Positions 33,642 through 41,923 of a DNA stretch of 64,000 bases are shown one piece after another. Source of the stretch: JBDRCC01 sp043822065 [NCBI: archaeon] (GTDB taxonomy: Archaea; Undinarchaeota; CAZHTU01); NCBI GenBank assembly GCA_043822065.1, contig JBDRCC010000020.1, positions 80,598-144,597 on the forward strand, written 5' to 3'. The first letter of the stretch is position 1, and each line of letters starts with the position of its first letter. The translations under genes and the position numbers were made by a program. Below the pieces are notes generated by a model. The model did no database searches. It was not told the DNA's origin and saw only the letters and a program-made list of their open reading frames with translations.

Positions 33642-34912
33642 TTTTTTCTCCCCTTCATGTAGAAGTATATCGGCATCCCGCTGATGACTAGCCCGCCCCC
33701 TATCGATAGGTACACCCAGCTGGTTTGGCTAAGGAGGAATAGGGATAGCCCGACAGCGATTGCAACGACGACATGCACAAGCGGGACTTTATATGGTATG
33801 TTCTTCAGCCGCTTCCTTTCGACCAGGACGGAAAGAAATACTGGTATGTACATAAACATTGCGACAACAACCAAAATACCGATTATCTCCTCAAATCCGC
33901 CCAGCAGGATTGCAAGCGATGCAAATGCCATCTGGAACAAAAGGGACTTGTACGGCGTGCCAAGCTTCCCGTGGACTGCGCACAGGAAGTTGGGGAAGAG
34001 GCCGTCCCTTGCAAGTGCAAATGGAAGCCTGGCAGTCCCGGCAACCCATGAGTTCAGGCACCCCAGGAGAACCGCAACCGCGCCGCCCGCGATTACCAAA
34101 GCGCCCTTTTTCCCAAGGAACACCTCTGATGCAACCGCAAGCGGGTACTTTGACGCCGCTATGGACGACTGGTCTATCAGCCCAAGGGTGACGAATATCA
34201 CTGCGCAGTAAATCAGGGTTACAAAGACGCTGGAGTAAACCACCGCCCTAGGAACGTCCCTCGTCGGGTTTTTGGCGTCCTCTGCAAAATATGTTATTGT
34301 CTCCCACCCCATAAACGGCTCTACCACCCATACTGCCGCCGCAAGCAGAATTGGCAAAGTAACTACTTGGGTGGGCCTGAAATTTGAGATGTCAATCCAG
34401 TATACTCCCCACGTCACGAACATCCACAGCACCAGGATGGAGATTGTGGTAAGGATGTACTGTGCCTTCAGCCCCCACTTCATCCCGAAGATGTTTATCG
34501 CAGTTATCAGCACGAGGATTGCGATTGCGAGGGCAATTTCCATCCCGTGCCCCATCGGAACGAAATACGATATGTAGAAGCTTGTCGCAATCGCGAGCGA
34601 AGCTATCGTAACCCAGCTGACCAGCCAGGCAGACCATCCGGAGACAAACCCTGCGAACTCCCCGAAAGCCTCCTTTACGAATATGTAAGGTCCGCCCGCG
34701 TTTGGGTGGATGCTTGAGAGCTCGGCAAAGCAGAGCGCCATGAATATCGTCAGGACTCCGAGCTCAAGCCATACGAAAAATGATGCGACCCCTGCGATGT
34801 TCGTAACTATCGCCGGGATTACGAATATGCCGGTCCCGACTATCGCGCCTATCCCAAAAAAGACAAGCTCCACAAGCCCTAGGTTTTTTGATAGACGCCC
34901 GGCTTTTTCCAT
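33638..34912 (-). CDS. APC-superfamily amino acid permease
   Basis: The protein has 424 residues with about twelve membrane helices. The first helix carries FFGIGAIVGTGIFVIP, the substrate-binding GxG motif typical of APC transporters. AELSSIHPNAGGPYIFVKEAFG follows helix 2. The helix 6 region PFMGWETITYFAEDAKNPTRD is also standard. The substrate cannot be read from sequence. It is divergent from guaA with its own TATA box, and the polyprenol-kinase-like gene follows in the same operon. Confidence 0.9.
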   Translation of the reverse strand: MEKAGRLSKNLGLVELVFFGIGAIVGTGIFVIPAIVTNIAGVASFFVWLELGVLTIFMALCFAELSSIHPNAGGPYIFVKEAFGEFAGFVSGWSAWLVSWVTIASLAIATSFYISYFVPMGHGMEIALAIAILVLITAINIFGMKWGLKAQYILTTISILVLWMFVTWGVYWIDISNFRPTQVVTLPILLAAAVWVVEPFMGWETITYFAEDAKNPTRDVPRAVVYSSVFVTLIYCAVIFVTLGLIDQSSIAASKYPLAVASEVFLGKKGALVIAGGAVAVLLGCLNSWVAGTARLPFALARDGLFPNFLCAVHGKLGTPYKSLLFQMAFASLAILLGGFEEIIGILVVVAMFMYIPVFLSVLVERKRLKNIPYKVPLVHVVVAIAVGLSLFLLSQTSWVYLSIGGGLVISGMPIYFYMKGRKK

Positions 34913-34919
34913 CGCTCTC

Positions 34920-34927
34920 TTTAAATA
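34920..34927 (+). promoter_or_regulatory. TATA box of guaA
   Basis: TTTAAATA lies at -34 to -27 of the ATG at 34954. It supports this start over the longer upstream frame, which would run into the permease promoter. Confidence 0.45.
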
Positions 34928-34936
34928 TTACCATAT

Positions 34937-34944
34937 TATATAAA
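34937..34944 (-). promoter_or_regulatory. TATA box of the APC permease gene
   Basis: On the minus strand this reads TTTATATA at -32 to -25 of the permease ATG (34912). The guaA and permease promoters are interleaved in 41 bases. Confidence 0.55.
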
Positions 34945-34953
34945 TCCTTACAA

Positions 34954-36498
34954 ATGGACACGATTCTTGTTGTTGATTTTGGCTCTCAGGTAGCCCATTT
35001 GATATCGCGGAGGGTGCGCGAATTGGGCGTCTATTCCGAGATAATCCCCTACGACACCAGCATCATTTCGCTAAATAAGAAGATAAAAAAGCTCAGCGTC
35101 CGAGGCATAATACTTTCAGGCGGGCCTGACTCAGTCAGGGGTGGGCCAAAGGTCCCGAAGCAGATGTTCTTCCTTGGAGTCCCGGTGCTCGGAATATGCT
35201 ACGGCCACCAGCTAATCGCCCACATGCTCGGCGGAAAGGTAGTGCCATCCAAGCAGAGGGAGTACGGCTTTTCAGTCCTAAGGCACAAGCCAGGCTCCAC
35301 GCTGCTCAAGGGCCTCAAGCCAGAGGAGCGGATATGGATGAGCCACGGGGACACCGTCTCCGAACTGCCGCCTGGATTTAAGGGGATAGCGTCGACGCCC
35401 AAAATAAAAATAGCAGCATTCGAGGGCCCGAACGGAATCTACGGCGTCCAGTTCCACCCAGAGGTCAGGCACACAGTCTCGGGCATGAAAATCCTGCGGA
35501 ACTTCCTTACAATCTGCAAGGCAAAACGCGACTGGGCAATGGGCGATTTCATAAAAACCCAGGTCGCTGGGCTGAGGCGGCAGATAGGCTCCGGGCGCGT
35601 AATCCTCGGGTTAAGCGGCGGCGTCGATTCCTCCGTTGCGGCAGTCCTTCTGGACAAGGCAGTCCACGAAAACCTCCACTGCGTTTTTGTCGACAACGGG
35701 CTGGTCCGCCTTGGGGAGCCGGAATATGTCGCATCCACTTTCAAGAAGCACTTGGGGTTCACACACTTCCATTCCATCGATGCAAGCAAGGAGTTCCTTT
35801 CCAAGCTTGCCGGGGTCACAGACCCTGAAAAAAAGAGAAAGATAATAGGGGAGACATTCATCCGCGTCTTCGAGCGGAAGGCGCGCGAGCTTGAGAAGAA
35901 GCACGGAACGTTTGACTTCCTTGCCCAGGGCACGATATACCCTGACCGCATAGAGTCCGCAAAGGCAAGCAGGGCTTCCACCAGGATTAAGAGCCACCAC
36001 AATGTCGTCCTCCCCAAAAAGATGAGGCTCAAAGTCGTCGAGCCGCTCAAGGACTTGTACAAGGACGAAGTCCGCGTCGTGGGCAAAAAGCTCGGCCTCC
36101 AGAAGGGGATACTCTGGCGCTGGCCGTTCCCTGGCCCAGGGCTTGGGGTCAGGTGCCTTGGAGAGGTTACAAAAGAAAAGCTCGAGATACTCAAGAAGGC
36201 AGACAAAATCGTCGACTACGAGCTGAAGAAGGCAGGCCTTGAGGGCCGCATCTGGCAGGCGTTCCCAGTAATCCTCCCTGTAAAATCGGTCGGCGTCATG
36301 GGGGACTCGCGCACATACTCCTTCATCGTCGCCATACGCTCGGTCGAGAGCGTCGACGCGATGACCGCGAACTTTTCAAAGCTCGACTGGGCGCTTCTCG
36401 AGCACATAGCCTCAAGGATAGTCAACGAGGTCAAAGGGGTAAACCGAGTACTATACGACATAACCAACAAGCCGCCGGCGACCGTCGAGTTCGAATAG
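34954..36498 (+). CDS. guaA: GMP synthase, glutamine-hydrolysing (single chain)
   Basis: It converts XMP to GMP with glutamine and ATP. The protein has 514 residues. The N-terminal class I amidotransferase has GICYGHQL (nucleophile Cys) near 83-90 and FHPEV near 167. The ATP-pyrophosphatase domain has LGLSGGVDSSVAAVLL near 212-227. The C-terminal dimerisation domain carries RWPFPGPGLGVR and the final YDITNKPPATVEFE. Many archaea make this enzyme from two separate subunits; here it is one chain. Confidence 0.95.
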   Translation: MDTILVVDFGSQVAHLISRRVRELGVYSEIIPYDTSIISLNKKIKKLSVRGIILSGGPDSVRGGPKVPKQMFFLGVPVLGICYGHQLIAHMLGGKVVPSKQREYGFSVLRHKPGSTLLKGLKPEERIWMSHGDTVSELPPGFKGIASTPKIKIAAFEGPNGIYGVQFHPEVRHTVSGMKILRNFLTICKAKRDWAMGDFIKTQVAGLRRQIGSGRVILGLSGGVDSSVAAVLLDKAVHENLHCVFVDNGLVRLGEPEYVASTFKKHLGFTHFHSIDASKEFLSKLAGVTDPEKKRKIIGETFIRVFERKARELEKKHGTFDFLAQGTIYPDRIESAKASRASTRIKSHHNVVLPKKMRLKVVEPLKDLYKDEVRVVGKKLGLQKGILWRWPFPGPGLGVRCLGEVTKEKLEILKKADKIVDYELKKAGLEGRIWQAFPVILPVKSVGVMGDSRTYSFIVAIRSVESVDAMTANFSKLDWALLEHIASRIVNEVKGVNRVLYDITNKPPATVEFE

Positions 36499-37449
36499 TC
36501 AGATAAAAAGATACAGCATATTCCCGAATATCAGCGTCGCGAATATCGCTATAAGGAAGACTGGCACAAACGGCAAGCCCCACTTCACTATAAAACCATC
36601 CTGCAACTTCCCGCTTTCCACGAGCTTGTTTATCTCCGCAACCTGGTCCTTCGTCAGCCCGTTCGGGTCTGAGGAGTCATAGACTACCTTTGCCGCACGC
36701 TTCCTCCGAGCCTTTGTGCTTTCCTTTTCAGGCACCTTAAGCAGCTTCTTTCCCTCCTGCAGTATGTCGACCGTGAGGAGGTCGAACTCCACGAGCTGCT
36801 TTGCCCTCGCCGGAAGCCTGAAGCAGACATCCTCAACGACCTTGACGAACTTCACCAGCACCCAAAACATCGGAACGAGCGCAGCCAGTGCCAGCAGGGG
36901 GTACATCAGCATAAGCGCAGCCGCGCCCCACACCCCAAGGCTGTAGTTTATGTACAGCCCGGCTGCAAGCAGCATCCCAGCCACGAGGGCGAGCAGCCCA
37001 GCAATCTCCTTTGCGCCAGCCGAGACCGAAAGCCTGAACCTGCTCTTGACATCCTTGTTCCCAAGCGAAATCCCGACCGAGTAGGCTATCGAGTAAAAAA
37101 ACGCCACTATGAAGACGTTGATGAAATAGTCGAGCAAAAAGTACTGCCCTCCCCAGGTAAGCCCGCCGAACATTATGCCAAGCGCGGCAAGTATCTTGAC
37201 GTCCGCCCCGCCCCACTGCCCCATCATGAACATTATGTAGCCGAAAATAAAAAGCGCCACCCCCGCAACTGCGGCGTAGACTGCTATGTGCATGTCCCCG
37301 TAGTAAAATCCTGCAGCTAGCTGGTAGACAAATGCGGCTATTATGAACCCGTCAGTGACCTTGTCGTCAACCTCCCGCGTCTTGATGTCGAGCCAGCTTG
37401 TGTAGGCAAGGTATATTGTCGCCGCAAGCACCGGCAAAAGAAAATTCAT
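36499..37449 (-). CDS. Archaeal prepilin peptidase (A24 family)
   Basis: The protein has 316 residues, a polytopic membrane aspartic protease. The two catalytic Asp are visible: SWLDIKTREVDDKV with Asp21, and the GxHyD motif as GGAD at 80-83 within QWGGADVKIL. A central cytoplasmic insert of about 75 residues rich in Lys and Arg lies before the last helix, longer than in archaellum peptidases. It probably processes the pilin-like proteins of the operon at 572-6830. It overlaps the dCTP deaminase-like gene by 4 bases. Confidence 0.85.
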   Translation of the reverse strand: MNFLLPVLAATIYLAYTSWLDIKTREVDDKVTDGFIIAAFVYQLAAGFYYGDMHIAVYAAVAGVALFIFGYIMFMMGQWGGADVKILAALGIMFGGLTWGGQYFLLDYFINVFIVAFFYSIAYSVGISLGNKDVKSRFRLSVSAGAKEIAGLLALVAGMLLAAGLYINYSLGVWGAAALMLMYPLLALAALVPMFWVLVKFVKVVEDVCFRLPARAKQLVEFDLLTVDILQEGKKLLKVPEKESTKARRKRAAKVVYDSSDPNGLTKDQVAEINKLVESGKLQDGFIVKWGLPFVPVFLIAIFATLIFGNMLYLFI

Positions 37450-37934
37450 ACGACTTTCCCGCCCTGGTACCTTCCCGAGTATGCCTTCGTCCTGCCTTCA
37501 ACAGTCTCAAAGACAATCTGGCATATCCTCGCGCCCCTCTCAAGGGCAAGGTTGTAGTGGCCGTCATTCTTCAGGCCGACCGTGAGCTTCCCCTTGTAAC
37601 CTGGGTCGACGACCGCGTGCCTCAGGCTTCCGCCCATCCTGAAGAGCGAGCTCCTTGGGAGAAGCCTCGCAAGCAGGTCGTCCGGCATGTTGACTTTCTC
37701 CATTGTGTCGACCAGGACGTACTCGTTTGGCTTTATTATGAACTTCTCGCCGCCAACCTTCTCTACCTCGGGCATCACCCTCTCATCCTTGCCGAGCTTA
37801 CCCTCACCCGTTGCGCGGTATACGGAATCCAGCCTCAGGTCGACTCCGGCGCCGCCGACGTTCGCATGCTCAGAATTCTCTAACAGCATCTCCTTCTCAA
37901 CTCGTTTTACAATCTCTTCGTATCCAAGTATCAT
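37446..37934 (-). CDS. dCTP deaminase / dUTPase family protein
   Basis: I placed the start at 37934 (MILGYEEIVKR), giving 162 residues. LLPRSSLFRMGGSLRHAVVDPGYKG (split here: RSSLFRMG then VDPGYKGKLTVGL) is the trimeric dUTPase-fold signature with the Dcd-like arrangement, and IKPNEYVLVDT precedes it. It makes dUMP precursors or removes dUTP. At 162 residues it is shorter than many Dcd proteins, so dUTPase activity alone is also possible. It overlaps the prepilin peptidase by 4 bases. Confidence 0.85.
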   Translation of the reverse strand: MILGYEEIVKRVEKEMLLENSEHANVGGAGVDLRLDSVYRATGEGKLGKDERVMPEVEKVGGEKFIIKPNEYVLVDTMEKVNMPDDLLARLLPRSSLFRMGGSLRHAVVDPGYKGKLTVGLKNDGHYNLALERGARICQIVFETVEGRTKAYSGRYQGGKVV

Positions 37935-37965
37935 ACGACCCCAATGGAGCCGAGAAATAAAAACC

Positions 37966-39306
37966 TTAGCATAAGCCGTCAAGCGTTGAAAGGAACTCGC
38001 CGACGCGGTCTGTAGGCACATATGCCCCGCATGCAACAGTGTGCCCGCCGCCTATGCCACCGGATGACTTCGCAGCACTCCTGAACCTTTCGCCAAGGTC
38101 GAACCCGTCCAATACCAGGAGCCTGGAGCACCTCCCGCTTATCTTTGCTGTCCCGTTGCCCGAAGAGGAAATGCCGACTATCGGCTTGTACGGGTCGGAC
38201 ATCTGCGAGCCCAGCAGCATGCCGGCTACCGTCCCGACAATTGTCTCGCTTATCTGGTCCCGCGCGTCAAAGTACTGTATCCTGTCCTTTTTCTGGACGC
38301 CATCCGCTTCGATGAACTCCATCCCCCTTGCGAGGTTCTGCCGGTGCCTCTTGAGCAGCTTAAGCATTTCTGAATACGCGCCTTTCCTGTCCCCCTTGCA
38401 TACCTCCAGCGCAATCTCCGGCTTGCCGTTCCTGCCGCAGGCATTAAGGCACGTCGTGTACTCATCAATGTCCCTCAGCTCGGTCCGCGGCTCCTCGTCC
38501 GCTAGCTGGTACGTCTCCCCGACTATGAGGCTGCCCACGTACCTCCTAAGCTTTTCAGGGGCGTGGTACAGCGCCCTTTTCGTAAGCGCGGTCCCTAGCT
38601 TCTGCTTTTCTTCAAGCGTAAAATCGGCAATGGCCCTCCATTTGCCTTCGGACTTCTGCTCTATGCCCAAGTCCTTTAGGAGCATGTGGCTCCCTGCCTG
38701 GGAGTTGCTGACGTTTGGTATGTACGGGTCTGTGAAGTACTGCAGCGCCATAAACGCCGGTCTGGTCTGCCTGCCGTATATCTGCAGGTCATTCTGGACA
38801 AGCACCTTTCCGCTGGCGACTGCCTCCTTTAGTATTTTGCTGTTCGCGCCATCAAGCCTGCCCCAAAAGTTCTGCACGTCCCCGACTGCGCCGATGACTG
38901 CAAGGTGCGCGAGGTCGGAATTCTCCCTGCTCATATGCCTTGCAAAAAGGTAAGCCATTCCGGCGCCGCTTATCTCCGTGGCTCCGTTGTGCCCGAGGTT
39001 GTGCGCGTTGAGATGGATTATTCCCTCCGGCTTTTCCTGCGCCGGCTTGTGGTGGTCCAGTACAATCCCCTCTGTTCCCATAAGGAGCTCCAACTGCCCA
39101 GAGCCCAGGTCGGAGAAAATGTAGAAGCCGTCCCCTGGCGCCTCTACCAGCTGTTTTACGAAGCTGACTTTGTGGTCTATCCCTGCCCTCCCCAATGCGG
39201 TGCTGAGGATAGCCGCTGCTGATATGCCGTCTGCGTCTATGTGGCTTATCAGCTCGACAGAACTTTCCTGCTTCAGCCTGTCGATAGCCTTGCTGAATCC
39301 TTCCAT
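37966..39306 (-). CDS. RecJ-like DHH-family phosphoesterase
   Basis: The protein has 446 residues. Metal-binding motifs are SHIDADGISAAAIL (His22, Asp24, Asp26), an Asp in FSDLGSG near 66, and the DHH signature VLDHHKP at 82-88. The C-terminal DHHA1 domain has GGIGGGHTVACGAYVP. This is the archaeal RecJ/GAN-like branch of single-strand nucleases linked to replication and repair, although nanoRNase activity is also known in relatives. The start overlaps the DUF192 gene by 34 bases. Confidence 0.87.
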   Translation of the reverse strand: MEGFSKAIDRLKQESSVELISHIDADGISAAAILSTALGRAGIDHKVSFVKQLVEAPGDGFYIFSDLGSGQLELLMGTEGIVLDHHKPAQEKPEGIIHLNAHNLGHNGATEISGAGMAYLFARHMSRENSDLAHLAVIGAVGDVQNFWGRLDGANSKILKEAVASGKVLVQNDLQIYGRQTRPAFMALQYFTDPYIPNVSNSQAGSHMLLKDLGIEQKSEGKWRAIADFTLEEKQKLGTALTKRALYHAPEKLRRYVGSLIVGETYQLADEEPRTELRDIDEYTTCLNACGRNGKPEIALEVCKGDRKGAYSEMLKLLKRHRQNLARGMEFIEADGVQKKDRIQYFDARDQISETIVGTVAGMLLGSQMSDPYKPIVGISSSGNGTAKISGRCSRLLVLDGFDLGERFRSAAKSSGGIGGGHTVACGAYVPTDRVGEFLSTLDGLC

Positions 39307-39650
39307 TCCAGAGTATCTCCTTCAGAAAAGCCGGAGTTGGTGTTTAACTCAAGCACGTACCTTACTGCAGTCTTAGGATAATAAACTTTCCATGTCTTTG
39401 GGTCGGACGTAATCGGCCTTGCGGACTGAACAGTAACTACGCGCCGCTTCTCATCCACAAAGACTATGTCCAGCGGGAACAGCATCTTCCACATCCATAT
39501 GCCGTGCCGCCTGCTGTAGCCGAAGTCCATTAGTATCCCGGCGTCATCCGCAAGCGAGCCCCGCCGGCTAAGCCCCAGGGTGCGCTCCCTCAAAGTCTTT
39601 TTTACCTCAACCTTGTACTTCCCCCCAGTCCTTATGTTCTTCACTATCAC
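39273..39650 (-). CDS. DUF192 family protein
   Basis: The protein has 125 residues. Family hallmarks are RERTLGLSRRGSLADDAGIL (about 21-40), GIWMWKMLFPLDIVFVD (about 51-67) and AVRYVLELNTNSGF (about 94-107), a small beta-rich fold of unknown biochemical role. No signal peptide is seen. It overlaps the RecJ-like gene and is divergent from NMNAT with 42 bases between starts. Confidence 0.85.
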   Translation of the reverse strand: MIVKNIRTGGKYKVEVKKTLRERTLGLSRRGSLADDAGILMDFGYSRRHGIWMWKMLFPLDIVFVDEKRRVVTVQSARPITSDPKTWKVYYPKTAVRYVLELNTNSGFSEGDTLEWKDSARLSTG

Positions 39651-39662
39651 CCATGAAGAATG

Positions 39663-39670
39663 GTTAAAAA
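39663..39670 (+). promoter_or_regulatory. TATA box of the NMNAT gene
   Basis: GTTAAAAA lies at -30 to -23 of the ATG at 39693, which supports that start over an in-frame ATG at 39660. Confidence 0.5.
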
Positions 39671-39692
39671 CAATAAAAACCTATGCTTCTCA

Positions 39693-40208
39693 ATGAAGAC
39701 AGCCCTTTTGGTCGGCAGGTTCCAGCCTTTTCACAACGGCCACCTTTTCCTGATAACGCACATACTCTCCTGCGAGGACAAGCTCACAATCGTTGTCGGC
39801 AGCTCGCAGGAATCAAGGACCGAGCGAAACCCATTCACCGCCGCAGAGCGCATCTGCATGATACACCGTGCGCTTGAGAATGAGGCCATCCTTGAAAGCA
39901 GGTTTAACCTGATAGCCGTTCCGGACCAAAAGGACGACGCTGCGTGGCTGGACCGCCTCTTGCATGCCTCCCCTCCCTTCCAAACGGTCTACGCAAATGA
40001 CGACTGGGTCAGGGGAATATTCAAGTCAACCGGGTTTAAGGTTGTTAAGCCGCCATTCTTCGGCAGGGACGTCCACAAGAGCAAAGAGATCCGGAACAGG
40101 ATGAAAATGGACCTCCCTTGGAAGGAATTCGTCCCTGAGAAGGTGGCGCACTACCTTGAGGAGATAAACTGGCACCAGATTTTTGAGCAAATAGGCGGCA
40201 GCTCATGA
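39693..40208 (+). CDS. Nicotinamide-nucleotide adenylyltransferase
   Basis: It makes NAD from NMN and ATP. The protein has 171 residues, the size of archaeal NMNAT. The nucleotidyltransferase start is LVGRFQPFHNGHLFLI at 6-21 with HNGH at 14-17. VVGSSQESRTERNPFTAAER near 41-60 and the C-terminal KSKEIRNRMKMDLPW complete the active site. It ends 6 bases into the convergent Hjc gene. Confidence 0.92.
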   Translation: MKTALLVGRFQPFHNGHLFLITHILSCEDKLTIVVGSSQESRTERNPFTAAERICMIHRALENEAILESRFNLIAVPDQKDDAAWLDRLLHASPPFQTVYANDDWVRGIFKSTGFKVVKPPFFGRDVHKSKEIRNRMKMDLPWKEFVPEKVAHYLEEINWHQIFEQIGGSS

Positions 40209-40589
40209 GGCGACTGCTGAAAATGATTTTCCGCTTTTCTCAGCCGCCGCCCTGCTTACTTTGTACTTCTGCCCTTCGGTCCTCTCCAGCCCTTCTGGCG
40301 GCAGAAACCTCCAGTCCTCATAATTGAACCTGACTCCGATAAGCGCCTGTGCCCCGAACTTTTTCGAGAACTCTAAAAGGCCCTCCACCTGCTCCGGTTC
40401 TATATACACTGTCGAGCTCTTGGACGCCTTGCACTCAACCGCGAGTATTTTCTTCCCGTTCCCCACAATAATGTCCGGTGCCGGGTACCTGCTTACCCCG
40501 GAGCCGGCAGACCTCACCACACCGTAGCCAGCGTCATAAAACATCTGCATAAGCTCCCTTTCAAGCCTTGAGCCCTTTTTTGACGACAT
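40203..40589 (-). CDS. hjc: Archaeal Holliday junction resolvase Hjc
   Basis: It cuts four-way DNA junctions in recombination. The protein has 128 residues. The metal centre is readable: Glu10 in SRLERELM, Asp39 in APDIIVGNG, and Glu52 and Lys54 in ILAVECKAS. A Ser/Gly segment RSAGSGVSRYPAP precedes the Asp as in Hjc. It is divergent from the CBS operon and shares with it a short promoter region. Confidence 0.92.
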   Translation of the reverse strand: MSSKKGSRLERELMQMFYDAGYGVVRSAGSGVSRYPAPDIIVGNGKKILAVECKASKSSTVYIEPEQVEGLLEFSKKFGAQALIGVRFNYEDWRFLPPEGLERTEGQKYKVSRAAAEKSGKSFSAVAS

Positions 40590-40610
40590 TTTTGCGTTTT
40601 GAAGCTAAAG

Positions 40611-40618
40611 TATTTATA
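40611..40618. promoter_or_regulatory. TATA element between hjc and the CBS operon
   Basis: The plus strand reads TATTTATA and the minus strand TATAAATA. It lies at -29 to -22 of hjc (minus) and at -36 to -29 of the first CBS gene (plus). It is the only TATA-like octamer at a plausible distance for both genes in a gap of 57 bases. Confidence 0.5.
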
Positions 40619-40646
40619 GCTCCTTGGATTTTATAACGTAGGGGAC

Positions 40647-41195
40647 ATGGATAATAGAATAATTACTGTCAAAGAGGCTATGACGCCCGAGGTTAAGACG
40701 GTCAGCCCTTCTGACAGCCTTGAAAAAATATCGAAGTTTATGGTTGACCACCACATCGGCTGTGTTGTTGTTTCAGATAAAAAGCCGGTTGGGATAGTAA
40801 CCGAGGCAGACGTAGTAATGGCTGTTTCGCAGGGGATGGACCCAAAGAAGCTGAAGGCCCAGGAGATAATGACCTCGCCGGTTATTTCTGTTAATCCACA
40901 CGAAGATGTCATAGAGGTTTCGAAGAAGCTCTCAAAATACAACATACGCAGGATTCCAGTTATGGACGGGGACAAGCTTTTGGGGATAGTGACCTCCCAC
41001 GACCTGCTCAGGGTTGCGTCCGAAGAGGAAGCCATCCTGTCGGAGATTGTCGACGTCCGCCTTGGCCACATTTTCGGCTCAAAGAAGCACAGGTACTTCA
41101 CAGGCAGGTGCGAGGTCTGCACCGAATATTCTGACTTCCTGAGGGAAATAAACGGCAAGCTTGTCTGCCAAGAATGCGTTGATTCCGAAGCATGA
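40647..41195 (+). CDS. Two-CBS-domain protein with C-terminal zinc ribbon (CBS operon gene 1)
   Basis: The protein has 182 residues. Two CBS domains form one Bateman module: VKEAMTPEVKTVSPSD...GIVTEADVV, then AQEIMTSPVISVNPHE...GIVTSHDLL. A linker leads to a four-Cys zinc knuckle at the C-terminus (Cys155, Cys158, Cys174, Cys177). CBS modules bind adenine nucleotides or SAM and act as sensors; the zinc knuckle may bind nucleic acid or protein. No catalytic domain is present. It overlaps the next gene by 4 bases and starts an operon of five CBS proteins. Confidence 0.88.
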   Translation: MDNRIITVKEAMTPEVKTVSPSDSLEKISKFMVDHHIGCVVVSDKKPVGIVTEADVVMAVSQGMDPKKLKAQEIMTSPVISVNPHEDVIEVSKKLSKYNIRRIPVMDGDKLLGIVTSHDLLRVASEEEAILSEIVDVRLGHIFGSKKHRYFTGRCEVCTEYSDFLREINGKLVCQECVDSEA

Positions 41196-41920
41196 TACTA
41201 AAAGACATACTGGTTAAGCCAGTCACAATCGACTGTGCACAGTTAGCGACGAAGGCGCGCGCCATCCTCAAGAAAAAAAAGGCTAATTACCTGATTGCCA
41301 CTGAAAAAGGGAGGCCTTCAGGGATAATCGACCTCAAGCACGTCATCCGGCTGAAGGACAAAAAGTCAAACCTCCTCTGCAAGAGCCTGGCTGAGCCGGT
41401 AAGGGCGATATTCTCGCCTGACCTGCCGCTGCTTGATGCCGCAAAGCTCCTGCTCACATCAAAGTCAGAAGTTGGGATTGTCCTTGAAGCCGGGAAAATG
41501 CGCGGCGTTGTCGACTACCCTGCTCTGCTTGATGGCTTTATAAAAGCAAGATACGCTCCGAAAAAAATGGCAGTCTCCGACCTAAAGCCTTCGATGCTTT
41601 CAATCAGCTCAAAGTCCTCAGTCAGTGCGGCGCTGAAGCTGCTGTCTGATGCGCCGGCTGTTGCAGTCCTCCAAGGCAGCAAGGTAGTAGGCGTTGTCTC
41701 AAGGCACGACTTCCTCCGCCACAGCGAAATGCGGCAGGGCGGCAGGCACATTAGCGGGGCTACAAATTCCCCTGCCGTAACCGTGGTGCCGGGCTCAACG
41801 GTAGCCGGTGCGGCAAAGATGATGGTGTCGAAAGGGCTTTCCCTTCTCCCTGTGGTCGAAGGGGATTCATTCGCAGGATCAATTACGGCTGCAGACCTCG
41901 TGTCTGCTTACGTGGGGTGA
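41192..41920 (+). CDS. Four-CBS-domain protein, divergent (CBS operon gene 2)
   Basis: The protein has 242 residues and can be read as four CBS repeats, the first two weakly conserved (ATEKGRPSGIIDLKHVI; LEAGKMRGVVDYPALL), the last two clearer (LQGSKVVGVVSRHDFLR; VEGDSFAGSITAADLV). The whole chain is CBS domain, with no membrane or catalytic part. It overlaps gene 1 by 4 bases and lies 3 bases before gene 3. Ligand unknown. The weak first pair may be structural only. Confidence 0.8.
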   Translation: MILKDILVKPVTIDCAQLATKARAILKKKKANYLIATEKGRPSGIIDLKHVIRLKDKKSNLLCKSLAEPVRAIFSPDLPLLDAAKLLLTSKSEVGIVLEAGKMRGVVDYPALLDGFIKARYAPKKMAVSDLKPSMLSISSKSSVSAALKLLSDAPAVAVLQGSKVVGVVSRHDFLRHSEMRQGGRHISGATNSPAVTVVPGSTVAGAAKMMVSKGLSLLPVVEGDSFAGSITAADLVSAYVG

Positions 41921-41923
41921 AAC

